Assembly: GCF_038396785.1 (NCBI RefSeq)
Contig: NZ_CP151087.1
Coordinates: 1,736,001 to 1,800,000, forward strand
Direction: 5' to 3'
DNA from: Sphingobacterium thalpophilum
Lineage (GTDB): Bacteria > Bacteroidota > Bacteroidia > Sphingobacteriales > Sphingobacteriaceae
Length of the DNA stretch: 64,000 nucleotides
This document shows, piece after piece, positions 28,473 through 41,378 of this stretch (position 1 is the stretch's first letter; every line of letters begins with the position of its first letter). The position numbers and the translations under genes were made by a program. Below the pieces are notes generated by a model. That model did no database searches. It was not told the DNA's origin and was given only the letters and a program-made list of their open reading frames with translations.

Positions 28473-28500
28473 TACAAAAGTGATGTACGTCACTTTTGTA
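28473..28500 (-). promoter_or_regulatory. Crp/Fnr-type operator upstream of ccoNO
   Basis: This 28-base inverted repeat has 11-base perfect arms (TACAAAAGTGA / TCACTTTTGTA). The core is GTGA-N6-TCAC, the half-site and spacing of the Crp/Fnr family. The centre (28486.5) is about 58 bases from the -7 element, that is near -62 from the expected start, the position used by class I activators. Confidence 0.7.
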
Positions 28501-28604
28501 TTACCGCATTACAATGCTTAGTTACTAATTTCGGCTGCTGGTTCTAAATGACTTAGCGAAAATTGAGATCCTGAAAGGTACTTTTCACCAGTAGATCTGA
28601 CATC

Positions 28605-28626
28605 AAAAGTGACCATAATCACATTT
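28605..28626 (-). promoter_or_regulatory. Second Crp/Fnr-type operator, further upstream
   Basis: AAAAGTGA-N6-TCACATTT repeats the layout of the first site. GTGA is at 28609-28612 and TCAC at 28619-28622. It lies 129 bases upstream of the first site, and no good -7 element lies at the class I distance from it. Confidence 0.5.
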
Positions 28627-28942
28627 CATACCGTACAGTGCGCTATTTTAATGCCAATATGGATTGAAATCAATGTTATATTCACAAATTTATCCCGAAA
28701 ACATCGAGGACTATCGGAACGAAGCGAATTGCATCTATAGCGTATCAAATCTCATCAAAGTGGCAAACCTTAATCTTTCAATGTATTGAACTGTAGCCAG
28801 TGAGCCAAAGCCTTTTCGAAAAGGAGCAGTGATGGGATGAGCTTGAGCAGGCACAGTGAAGGCTCTAGGGCAACGCCGGTCGGGGAAGTACGGAGGATAT
28901 GCAATGGCCTGTACAGGGAAATACGGAAGTATCTAAACGAAA
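28627..28942. other. Spacer between the ccoNO control region and the rRNA operon end
   Basis: I see no gene here. A GC-richer part (28861-28935) contains an imperfect direct repeat of 18 bases, CGGGGAAGTACGGAGGAT at 28881-28898 and CAGGGAAATACGGAAGTA at 28914-28931. Confidence 0.4.
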
Positions 28943-28973
28943 GAAGCCCTTGACTGTTTCCAGCAAGGGCTTC
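28943..28973 (-). terminator. Terminator of the rRNA operon
   Basis: A 10-bp stem GAAGCCCTTG / CAAGGGCTTC with an 11-base loop lies just past the 5S gene on the minus strand. It is followed by TTTCGTTT. Confidence 0.8.
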
Positions 28974-28985
28974 CGTGTAAAAAAA

Positions 28986-29092
28986 GGCACCGACCTACTC
29001 TCCCACCTGTTACGGCAATACCATCGGCTCTGGCGGGCTTGACTGCTCTGTTCGGAATGGGAAGAGGTAGACACCGCCGATATAGGCACCTA
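28986..29092 (-). rRNA. rrf: 5S ribosomal RNA
   Basis: The minus strand shows the conserved 5S parts: ends pairing GGTGCC / GGTGCC-type termini, CCCATTCCGAACAGAGCAG and GGTGGGAGAGTAGGTCGG. The length is about 107-110 bases. The ends are placed from the terminal stem and may be off by a few bases. Confidence 0.93.
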
Positions 29093-29223
29093 AAAATCTT
29101 TATTGGCTGATTTATGATATTCATATCATGTTTTTCATGCCAAATGACATATGTATTGAAAGAGGTTCGTTTCCTGTCTGTTTCAAAAATTAAAGAGGAA
29201 GACAACAGTGTCTGTCTGCTTGA

Positions 29224-32105
<2,882 letters not shown>

Positions 32106-32330
32106 GGCATAGCCTTTTGCTACTATGCGGCTGCTTTTGATATATATACACATATGCTAGGTTCGGGATCGTTCGGCCTTGACCGAGGGTCTCTCCCTTA
32201 CTTCAGACACATACACGTATTGTCTCTATACTGTTGTCTTCTCTTGTAATTTTTTTTCTCTTTCAATATGTCAAAGAACTCTTTTTCCGGTATATTCTAG
32301 GACCATCTGTCGATGTTCCTCCCGGAGATG

Positions 32331-32404
32331 TGGAGAATAACGGATTCGAACCGTTGACCCCCTGCGTGCAAGGCAGGTGCTCTAGCCAGCTGAGCTAATT
32401 CCCC
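32331..32404 (-). tRNA. tRNA-Ala (UGC)
   Basis: The minus strand folds as a cloverleaf: acceptor GGGGAAT / ATTCTCC, anticodon stem-loop CCTGC-CTTGCAC-GCAGG with anticodon TGC, and T-arm with GGTTCGAATCC. The 3' CCA is not encoded. It lies in the 16S-23S spacer. Confidence 0.96.
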
Positions 32405-32415
32405 AAACGCTTTCG

Positions 32416-32489
32416 TAGTCCCGAGCAGATTTGAACTGCTGACCCCTACATTATCAGTGTAGTGCTCTAACCAACTGAGCTACGGGACT
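32416..32489 (-). tRNA. tRNA-Ile (GAU)
   Basis: The minus strand cloverleaf has acceptor AGTCCCG / CGGGACT, D-arm GCTCAGTTGGTTAGAGC, and anticodon loop CTGATAA with anticodon GAT. The T-arm carries AGTTCAAATCT. No CCA is encoded. It lies in the 16S-23S spacer next to tRNA-Ala, the usual order. Confidence 0.96.
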
Positions 32490-32609
32490 AGCTTATCTTG
32501 TTCATCTCTTTCTCTCGGTCCTGCTCCTTTCGGGGCGGGCACTTTCTTCTGATGTTTTTTCTTCTTGCAATCATATGTAACGTGACGAGCACCGATCTTC
32601 GATACTCTA

Positions 32610-34140
<1,531 letters not shown>

Positions 34141-34383
34141 AAATGAAGTTTTTGATTCCAACTATTTATAATAATCAGAATTCTTTTTTTATATCTCTGA
34201 TCTTGGATCGAATTGAACGAATTACTTGAATTTGTTCATGACTTTCGTTTGTCTACTCGTCACGCTTACATGATTGTGTTTTCTTAAAGAACTTTGTCGC
34301 TTCAACTTCCGTATCCGCTATATTCCGATGGCATTGCGCCCTCTTTATCTTTTTTGTTTTTCCCTTCGTTTCCGTTGGGACTG

Positions 34384-34413
34384 CAAAGGTAGAAATCTTT
34401 TCTGAACTTCCAA
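34384..34413 (-). promoter_or_regulatory. rRNA operon promoter P2
   Basis: The minus strand reads TTG, 19 bases, then TACCTTTG, an exact Bacteroidota -33/-7 pair about 245 bases upstream of 16S. An A/T-rich stretch lies just upstream (UP-like). Confidence 0.75.
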
Positions 34414-34568
34414 AAACTTTTTGAAGTTTTTTTTCTTTTCTCTTTTTTCGATTTCCGCGTTTAAAATAAAATCAGCTGGATTTTAAATCCTGCCAAACTT
34501 CTCTTAAACCCTTCTTTTTTTCATGATTCCTTCTTTCGAAGTAACCGTGCCTCCCTTGCGGAGTGGTG

Positions 34569-34600
34569 CAAAGATAGGGAGTTTACAAACAAACTTCCAA
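34569..34600 (-). promoter_or_regulatory. rRNA operon promoter P1
   Basis: The minus strand reads TTG, 21 bases, then TATCTTTG, again an exact TAnnTTTG match, about 185 bases upstream of P2. Both elements end in TTTGCA, suggesting tandem rRNA promoters. Confidence 0.72.
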
Positions 34601-34815
34601 GCCTTTTGTTCTTATTTATTTTATTTTGCCCTTAACTGCCTGTAAGGGTGCGAGATTCTTTTTGTAGAAAGGCTCGCCGGGGATTTCAGCACCGACTGCA
34701 GGGGCAAACATAAGCAACCAGGAATGGGTGCCACGCCAAGCAGATGAACGGTGACAGGCGGTTATCGATAAGGCCGGAATACCTTCTTCTGTAGCTATAC
34801 TTTTGTACCGTTTTA

Positions 34816-34925
34816 CTTAGGTTTAGTTTAGGTTTTAGTTAGGTTTTGTTTAGGTATAGTATAGGTTATAGCTAAACAAAACCTAACTTATTGCTAAGTT
34901 AAATATAAACAAAAGCTAACCTAAG
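34816..34925. repeat. Nested AT-rich inverted repeat of TTAGGTTT-like units
   Basis: The stretch repeats variants of TTAGGTTT on one side and its complement on the other. The inner arms are exact over 17 bases (34837-34853 and 34872-34888, 18-base loop). The outer arms CTTAGGTT (34816-34823) and AACCTAAG (34918-34925) also pair. It could fold as a hairpin of about 110 bases. The function is unknown. Confidence 0.6.
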
Positions 34926-35546
34926 GAATAAGAAGCCCTCAACTTTTCTTTATTTACTGGGGAAGCACGGCTCATTTAGGGCAAACTTGGGTTCCGCCCC
35001 GTGGACAGGGCTCCGGCTGCTACGCAGGGCTTGCGGGAACCTTCGGCTCCCCTCCCCACCTGCTTCGTACCATGCTCGGGTTAGGTTTGCCCTGCAACCG
35101 TGTCCTGTCCGTGTTGAGTCCGTGTTGAGTCCGACTCTGGCACGGATTCAGGTTACTTTTAAGGTAGCCGCACCCTGCCCGCAGGGCGAAACTAAGCCCT
35201 AGCTAAACCCTCGCTAGGCTCATTCAGGATAGATTCTGGACTGGTTCAAGATCGAAAACGAAACGAACCGCAGCGCGACATCTTACCTAGAAATACCGAA
35301 AAATAGCCAAAAAAACACCAAACACTCGGACTCGCATAGGTTACATGGGCCAAAAAGCCCTTGGTTAGCTTCGAGTATGTTGAACTTCTTTTTAATTTTG
35401 AAGAGGGATTAGAAAAAGGAAATCCTGCCAATCAAATCCATTGACTAAATCCCAACCGACCATAGATAATGGCTAATTATGAAGATAAAAACGCATTTAT
35501 ACATTTTTTTATGTAGATTTATCTTCTTAAAATAACCACCAGAGCG
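34926..35546. other. Gene-poor, partly GC-rich region with several hairpins
   Basis: No convincing gene is present. Structures seen are AGGGCAAAC at 34978-34986 facing GTTTGCCCT at 35085-35093; a direct repeat GTGTTGAGTCC near 35111-35133; a CCCTGC/GCAGGG hairpin at 35173-35186; and an AGCC(C)TAGC / GCTAGGCT hairpin at 35196-35220. The GC content is much higher than in flanking genes. The last 100 bases are the AT-rich leader of the LacI gene. Confidence 0.45.
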
Positions 35547-36569
35547 ATGAGCAGAACTACCCTGAAAGATATAGCGTTGGCACTCAATATTTCTGTTTCG
35601 ACGGTTTCCAAAGCATTATCAGACAGCTACGAAATAAGTGAAGCGACTAAAAAGATGGTTCAGGAATATGCCAAAAAGCATAATTTCCACCCAAATAAGT
35701 TGGCACGGAGCTTAAAAATAGGAAAATCCAATACAATAGGGGTTATTGTATCCAACATTAGCAATACATTCGTTTCACAAATCCTCGATGGAATTCAAAT
35801 AGCCTCTCAACAGACGGTCTATGACGTTATTTTCATGCAAAGCCGGGAAGACGAACGGATCGAAAAAAATTGTATTGACGTCTTACGCATGCGCGGTATT
35901 GATGGCTTAATGATATCTCCGGTTTCTTCCGATTCAAATATTGAAGAGCTAAAAGCATTGATAAAATCGCAGATCCCCGTCGTTATTTTTGATCGTATCA
36001 ATCACCAGCTCGACACATTCAAGGTTGGTGTCAATAATTTCCAGGGTTCATATAATGCCACAAAGCATCTCATCGAAAAAGGTAAAAAGAATATTTTGCA
36101 TATCACCGGAAAGAACTTAGGTGTGGCAGCCGAACGATTAAATGGCTTTAAATCTGCTTTATCAGATGCGGGGATTCCTTTTGATACTAGACATTATATC
36201 GAATGTAGTTTTAATAATACCACCGATATAGACGAAACAATTGGGGAGATTTTGCGCAAAGAATATCTTGAGCATAAAAATATAGATGCAATTTTTGGAG
36301 CAACAGATATTATTACAACCCGAACATTGGGTATTTTGGCTGAGCTTCAGATTCAGGTTCCTTCCGAAGTTGCCGTTATCGGTTTTTCAAACACACAAAT
36401 TGCTGCTTCGTTAAATCCAGCGCTATCCACCGTTGTACAGCCTGCAACAGAAATTGGAGAATTAGCAACAAATAAATTAATCGCCACCATTAACCAAACA
36501 AGACCAATACATGAATTTGAAACGATTGAGCTTCCAACACAGCTCATCATTCGCAAATCTTCCTTATAA
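35547..36569 (+). CDS. LacI family transcriptional regulator
   Basis: This 340-residue repressor-type regulator has the N-terminal LacI helix-turn-helix (TTLKDIALALNISVSTVSKALSDSYEISEATKKMV), the hinge helix HPNKLARSLKIGKSNTIGVI and a periplasmic-binding-like sensor domain with a GVNNFQGSYNATKHLIEKG core. It is convergent with the mannonate dehydratase/SDR pair, and its ligand may be a hexuronate intermediate. This is inferred from proximity only. Confidence 0.92.
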   Translation: MSRTTLKDIALALNISVSTVSKALSDSYEISEATKKMVQEYAKKHNFHPNKLARSLKIGKSNTIGVIVSNISNTFVSQILDGIQIASQQTVYDVIFMQSREDERIEKNCIDVLRMRGIDGLMISPVSSDSNIEELKALIKSQIPVVIFDRINHQLDTFKVGVNNFQGSYNATKHLIEKGKKNILHITGKNLGVAAERLNGFKSALSDAGIPFDTRHYIECSFNNTTDIDETIGEILRKEYLEHKNIDAIFGATDIITTRTLGILAELQIQVPSEVAVIGFSNTQIAASLNPALSTVVQPATEIGELATNKLIATINQTRPIHEFETIELPTQLIIRKSSL

Positions 36570-36608
36570 TTCTTTTGATTATAGTCTCGCCGACATACTT
36601 AAAACAAA

Positions 36609-36651
36609 ACAGTCGGGAAATAAGACGTTAGCGCTCTTATTTCCCGACTGT
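36609..36651. terminator. Terminator between the LacI gene and uxuA
   Basis: A perfect 17-bp stem ACAGTCGGGAAATAAGA / TCTTATTTCCCGACTGT has a 9-base loop. It is probably used by both convergent genes; the T tail on the plus side is short. Confidence 0.75.
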
Positions 36652-36710
36652 CTTTATGCTAGACCACTATTACAGGTCATAATCTCTAATCTTCGCTTGA
36701 ATGATTGGTA

Positions 36711-37871
36711 TCATTCACCAACAATACCATACTCTAGGCCCCGTAATTCCGCAAGCCCTCTCAATCTTCCAATGGCAGAATACCCTGGATTTGTTACTTT
36801 ATTCAGATCATCCAGCATCTGATGGCCGTGATCTGGTCTGAATGGGATCGCTGTAGATCTCAATTGATTTTCAGCAACCAGGATTTTCATGATTTTATAC
36901 ATATTGACATCCCCATCCAAATGGTCTGCCTCATAAAAGCTTCCGATCGCATCTTTCCTCACATTCCGTAAGTGAACAAAGTTTACCCGCCCTTTAATAT
37001 TTTCTAAGATAGCCGGCAGATCGTTTGTCTGACTGGCCCCCAAGGATCCTGTACAAAAGCAGACACCATTAAATCGTTGTGGAACCGCATTTAAAAAATA
37101 ATCGAAATCCGCACCATTACTGGCGATGCGGGGCAAACCTAAAATAGGATACGGTGGATCATCGGGATGAATAGTCATACATATACCGTTATCCTCACAA
37201 GTTGCCGCAATTCCCTGAAGGAAATAAACCAAATTACCGCGTAAACCATCTTTCCCAATATGTTTATAGGTATCAATGCTCGCTTTTAACGCTTCCAATT
37301 CCACATTCTTCTCTCCGGGGATCCCCATTAAGACAACATTTGCCAATTCTTCTTTTTGCTGTTCGGAAATTTCATCAAATCGTAAAGTCGCCCGTTTAAC
37401 AACATCCTCTGGATACGCTGTCTGTGCTTCATCACGTTTCAATATAAAAATATCAAAAAGTGCCAGATCAATCCAGTCAAAATACAATGCTTTTGAACCA
37501 TCCGCCATGGTTAAATCCAATTGTGTACGTGTCCAGTCCAGCACCGGCATAAAATTATAACAAATTGTTTTGATGCCGCATTGTGCGAGATTGGTTAAAG
37601 TCTCATTATATTTCTGGAGGTATTCATCGACCCTAGCACCTTTTGTCTTAATCTCCTCGTGTACTGTCACACTTTCCACAACAGACCAGGTAAGACCAGC
37701 ATCTTCTATAATGCGTTTTCTTTCTTGAATATCGGCAAGTGGCCATACCTCACCGTGTAGAATATGATGTAATGCCGTAACAATACCAGTAGCTCCAGCC
37801 TGTTTGATATCTTGTAAAGATACCGGGTCATTGGGGCCATACCAACGCCAGGTTTGTTCTAATTTTCTCAT
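36711..37871 (-). CDS. uxuA: Mannonate dehydratase
   Basis: This enzyme converts D-mannonate to 2-keto-3-deoxygluconate in glucuronate breakdown. The family start MRKLEQTWRWYGPNDPVSLQDIKQAGATGIVTALHHI is diagnostic. The metal/catalytic positions in MTIHPDDPP, FCTGSLGA, VHLRNVR and RPDHG follow. The 386-residue length is normal. It lies 12 bases behind the SDR gene and is co-transcribed with it. Confidence 0.96.
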   Translation of the reverse strand: MRKLEQTWRWYGPNDPVSLQDIKQAGATGIVTALHHILHGEVWPLADIQERKRIIEDAGLTWSVVESVTVHEEIKTKGARVDEYLQKYNETLTNLAQCGIKTICYNFMPVLDWTRTQLDLTMADGSKALYFDWIDLALFDIFILKRDEAQTAYPEDVVKRATLRFDEISEQQKEELANVVLMGIPGEKNVELEALKASIDTYKHIGKDGLRGNLVYFLQGIAATCEDNGICMTIHPDDPPYPILGLPRIASNGADFDYFLNAVPQRFNGVCFCTGSLGASQTNDLPAILENIKGRVNFVHLRNVRKDAIGSFYEADHLDGDVNMYKIMKILVAENQLRSTAIPFRPDHGHQMLDDLNKVTNPGYSAIGRLRGLAELRGLEYGIVGE

Positions 37872-37883
37872 CTTAAAGTTTAA

Positions 37884-38702
37884 TTAAACGCCACACCATG
37901 CATTAAAACCACCATCGACAAAAACCGTCTCCCCTGTCACAAAGGCCGATGCATCACTCAATAGATAGATTAAAGTTCCTTTTAACTCACGCGGGTCGCC
38001 CAAACGGTTATAGGGAGTTCCGTTAAGAATACGTTTGGTACGGTCGCTATACGTACCGTCTGGATTGATCAATAAGTTTTTGTTCTGCTTGGTTAAGAAT
38101 ACGCCGGGAGCGATTGCATTGACACGAACTTGATCGCCATAACGCTGAGCGAGCTCGGTGGCCATCCATTTTGTATACCCATCGATACCGTGTTTTGCAA
38201 CAGTATAGCCCAAAACACGTGTAAAAGGACGACTGGCTGTAAGAGAAGATATATTGATGATGACGCCTTTTCCGCTTTCAGCAATCACACGACCAATAAT
38301 ATGCGTAGGAATCATTGTACCATACAAATTAAGCTCTATTGCTTTAATGGTATCCTGAATATTGCTCGCAAATAAATCTTGATCGGCACCAATTGTTGCA
38401 CCTGGAATGTTGCCTCCAACGGCGTTTACTAAAGCGTCTATCCTACCCCACTTTTGCAAAACTTCATCTTTCGCCCGAGTGACATCCTGTTCGTTCATGA
38501 TGTCAACTTCAACAAATATAGCTTCGCCACCAACAGACTCTACCTGCTGAACACGCTCCGCTCCGATTTGTCCATTACGTCCAAGTACTGCGACTTTGGC
38601 TTCTGCCTCGGCCAAAGCCTCAACAAATGCTTCGCCTAAAATCCCTGTACCTCCCGTAATTACAACTACCTTATCTTTTAATGAAAATGGATTATTATGC
38701 AT
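37884..38702 (-). CDS. SDR family oxidoreductase, probable D-mannonate (fructuronate) reductase
   Basis: This 272-residue short-chain dehydrogenase has TGGTGILGEAF (cofactor loop), NAVGGNIPGA, a catalytic Ser in ISSLTAS and YTVAKHG (Tyr-xxx-Lys). It is the first gene in a pair with uxuA, where an SDR often replaces UxuB as fructuronate reductase. That substrate is inferred from the neighbour. The C-terminus has the usual GETVFVDGGF. Confidence 0.9.
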   Translation of the reverse strand: MHNNPFSLKDKVVVITGGTGILGEAFVEALAEAEAKVAVLGRNGQIGAERVQQVESVGGEAIFVEVDIMNEQDVTRAKDEVLQKWGRIDALVNAVGGNIPGATIGADQDLFASNIQDTIKAIELNLYGTMIPTHIIGRVIAESGKGVIINISSLTASRPFTRVLGYTVAKHGIDGYTKWMATELAQRYGDQVRVNAIAPGVFLTKQNKNLLINPDGTYSDRTKRILNGTPYNRLGDPRELKGTLIYLLSDASAFVTGETVFVDGGFNAWCGV

Positions 38703-38754
38703 GTATTTTTATTTCAAATTGGTATTTACCCCCAATTTTATTGATAATAACCTT

Positions 38755-38785
38755 AATTACAAAAAAAAGTAATTGATTTAATTAC
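38755..38785. promoter_or_regulatory. Alternating AATTAC/GTAATT elements upstream of the SDR gene
   Basis: AATTAC (38755-38760), GTAATT (38769-38774) and AATTAC (38780-38785) form two overlapping inverted repeats between the SDR gene and ccoS. They might be an operator for the LacI regulator or part of a ccoS hairpin. Evidence is weak. Confidence 0.25.
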
Positions 38786-38970
38786 GATAACGTTTTAGTT
38801 ACGTCACCTTCTTTATCTTCCCCTTCTGTCGTTTCATCATCAAACAGAATCCGTATAGAAGGTGTATAGGTATCATTATGTTGACCGGTTTTATTTGCCC
38901 AGAAAAAAGCACATAGAAAAACCAAAGCCAACAAAACACTACAACCGATCAAAATATACATTATTTCCAT
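38782..38970 (-). CDS. ccoS: cbb3 oxidase assembly protein CcoS
   Basis: This 62-residue protein has one membrane helix (MYILIGCSVLLALVFLCAFFWANKTGQ) and a short acidic tail, the usual FixS/CcoS layout. It lies 5 bases behind ccoI as in classic fixIS pairs. CcoS is needed to insert cofactors into the cbb3 oxidase. Confidence 0.9.
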   Translation of the reverse strand: MEIMYILIGCSVLLALVFLCAFFWANKTGQHNDTYTPSIRILFDDETTEGEDKEGDVTKTLS

Positions 38971-38975
38971 AACAA

Positions 38976-41369
38976 CTAGAGTTTACGACGTTTGGCATAC
39001 CACCTCGTCATGAGACTTGTAAAAGAGATGATCGTTACCGTACTTATTGGCATTAGAATCGCGGCAAATAACGGCGACATAATACCTTGCACGGCAAAGC
39101 TCAATCCAATTACATTATATAAAAGAGAGATACCAAAGCTCATGTGTATTACTTTCACCGCATCTTTGCTAAAAGCAAAGAAATCCGGCATTTTTGAAAA
39201 TGACTCCCCATCCAGTATCGCATCGCAGCCGGGAGAGAAGTTATTGATATCATCACTCACGGCGATGCCCAGATCTGCTTTACGCAATGCCCCCGCATCA
39301 TTAAGACCATCACCAATCATGCAGACATGCTTTCCTGCTACCTGAAAATTTTGAATGGTTTCCAGTTTTTCCATTGGTGATTGATTAAAAAGCAAACTTG
39401 CATTCGAGGGAAAAATTAACTGGAGTGCATCCAGACGTCTATCGTTATCCCCTGAGATTAAATGAAGGTCGTATTCGACTTTAAAATCTTCAATCAAAGC
39501 CGAAAGGCCATCCCGCCAGGATTGCTCCATGGTAAAATATCCTTTTAACTCCTCACCTATACGAATAAAAACCACAGAACCATCTGTTTTAATATTACCG
39601 ATATTCAAAAAGTTAGCACTACCGATTTTAATTTCCTTGCCACTTACATTAGCCTGCATCCCCTTTCCCGGAAATTCCTTAAAATCCTGTATCGAAATAG
39701 CAGAAGAGACATTCAGCCACTTGACGATTTCACGGCTCAACGGATGGCTAGAGTTTCTACATACCGCATTCAGTAGTTTTTTGTCAACTGCCGAAAGGCT
39801 ACCTTCAAAATAAATTGAGGTTGCTTTAGGCGACGATATTGTGCCAGTTTTATCGAACACCAGGGTATCAATCCTCGCCATCTGCTCAATAGCAGCCGTA
39901 TTTTTCAAATAGAACTTATTTCGATCAAAAATACTTAGCGCTGCAGAAAGGGTAAATGGAGAGCTTAACGCCAACGCACATGGACATGCAATAATTAATA
40001 CCGCCGTAAAAGCTCCCCAAGCCCGGCTTGCACTTCCATCAACGGCCCAAAATAAGGCAGCCAATAGTGCAATAGCCAATAAAACAACAGTAAAATATTT
40101 ACTTATAAAGTTGACAAAAGTCTGAAAATGTTTGTCATAATCTTTATAATTCTCATTATTCCATAATTTGGTCAAATAGGACTGTGAAATCGGTTTGACC
40201 ACTTCAAGTTCTATCGCTTCCCCCGTCTGGCGTCCGCCGGCATAGATAATTTCGCCTAAGGTCTTACTGACCGGACTTGATTCACCCGTTACAAAGCTAA
40301 AATCTATCGCAGCATCACCTTTTAAAAGCATAGCATCGGCCGGTATAATTTCATTGTTCCGAACCAAGATACGGTCACCTATATGAACGTCAGCTAATTG
40401 TACAGGTTTATCCCCCGATTCGGTCAATACTGTTACAGCCACCGGAAAATAACTCCGGTAATCCCGTTCAAATGAGATGTGATAATAGGTACGTTGTTGT
40501 ACCCATTTTCCGATCAATATAAAAAATACAAGACTACAGAGTGTATCCGTAAAACCAGCTCCTGTCTGTGTGATCACCTCAAACGCGGAACGCAAAAATA
40601 ACACGAGGATTCCCAGGGCTAATGGCACATCCAGATTCAACCGCTTTTGTTTCAGACTCCAATAAGCCGATTTGAAATAATCCGACGCACAATACAATAA
40701 AACAGGGAGACCAAAGGCAAGGTTTATATAACCAAAGAAATTGGCATATTCCTTTTCAAAACTCCCCATTCCAAAATAATCAGGGAAACTGAATAACATA
40801 GAATTTCCAAAACAGAAACCGGCAACAGCAATTTTTGCGACCAAAGGATTCAGATTATTTCTATTCCCTTCCTTTACAACATCCTGCAAAGTGATTTTAG
40901 GGTCATAACCGATATGGACCAAAAGATAAACCAGGTCTTTCAATGGCAGCTCATTGTGATTGAATGTAATGCTCGCCTGTTTCTTCATAAAGTCCACGCG
41001 CGACTGCAGTACATTGGGATTGAGTTTATATAAATTTTCCAGCAACCAGATACAAGAGCTACAGTGAATAGCCGGAATATAAAAGGTGATGATGGTCATC
41101 TTATCATCTTTATAATCCACTAATTTATCGGCAATCTGTGGTTCATCCAGATAAGAAAAATCTTCTTGCTTGGATTTATTTGATTTACCCGGGTGCTGAT
41201 TATAGCGATAATATTGCTGCATACCACTATCGTTCAGTACTTGGTAAACGGTCTGACAGCCTAGACAGCAAAAATCGTGATGATCGAGCTGATAACCCGT
41301 TTCCTCAATTTTATCGCCGCAATGGAAACATTTTTCTGCGAGTTGTATTTCATCCCTTAGCTCTGCCAT
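38976..41369 (-). CDS. ccoI: Copper-type P1B ATPase CcoI/FixI
   Basis: This 797-residue pump supplies copper to cbb3 oxidase. The N-terminus carries a cysteine-rich segment (CFHCGD ... FCCLGCQTVYQ) and an HMA-like domain with CSSCIW. Later motifs are the CPCALAL membrane copper site, DKTGT (phosphorylated Asp), TGESSPVSK and GDGLNDAGAL. It lies 9 bases behind hemN. The N-terminal DUF-type zinc ribbon is typical of the Bacteroidota FixI. Confidence 0.95.
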   Translation of the reverse strand: MAELRDEIQLAEKCFHCGDKIEETGYQLDHHDFCCLGCQTVYQVLNDSGMQQYYRYNQHPGKSNKSKQEDFSYLDEPQIADKLVDYKDDKMTIITFYIPAIHCSSCIWLLENLYKLNPNVLQSRVDFMKKQASITFNHNELPLKDLVYLLVHIGYDPKITLQDVVKEGNRNNLNPLVAKIAVAGFCFGNSMLFSFPDYFGMGSFEKEYANFFGYINLAFGLPVLLYCASDYFKSAYWSLKQKRLNLDVPLALGILVLFLRSAFEVITQTGAGFTDTLCSLVFFILIGKWVQQRTYYHISFERDYRSYFPVAVTVLTESGDKPVQLADVHIGDRILVRNNEIIPADAMLLKGDAAIDFSFVTGESSPVSKTLGEIIYAGGRQTGEAIELEVVKPISQSYLTKLWNNENYKDYDKHFQTFVNFISKYFTVVLLAIALLAALFWAVDGSASRAWGAFTAVLIIACPCALALSSPFTLSAALSIFDRNKFYLKNTAAIEQMARIDTLVFDKTGTISSPKATSIYFEGSLSAVDKKLLNAVCRNSSHPLSREIVKWLNVSSAISIQDFKEFPGKGMQANVSGKEIKIGSANFLNIGNIKTDGSVVFIRIGEELKGYFTMEQSWRDGLSALIEDFKVEYDLHLISGDNDRRLDALQLIFPSNASLLFNQSPMEKLETIQNFQVAGKHVCMIGDGLNDAGALRKADLGIAVSDDINNFSPGCDAILDGESFSKMPDFFAFSKDAVKVIHMSFGISLLYNVIGLSFAVQGIMSPLFAAILMPISTVTIISFTSLMTRWYAKRRKL

Positions 41370-41378
41370 ACCTTCGTT

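Noticed and set aside
34987..35202. 71-codon plus-strand frame in the GC-rich spacer
   Set aside because: Composition (Pro/Arg/Leu-rich from GC-rich sequence) and lack of any start context or homology suggest chance; the DNA shows hairpins instead.
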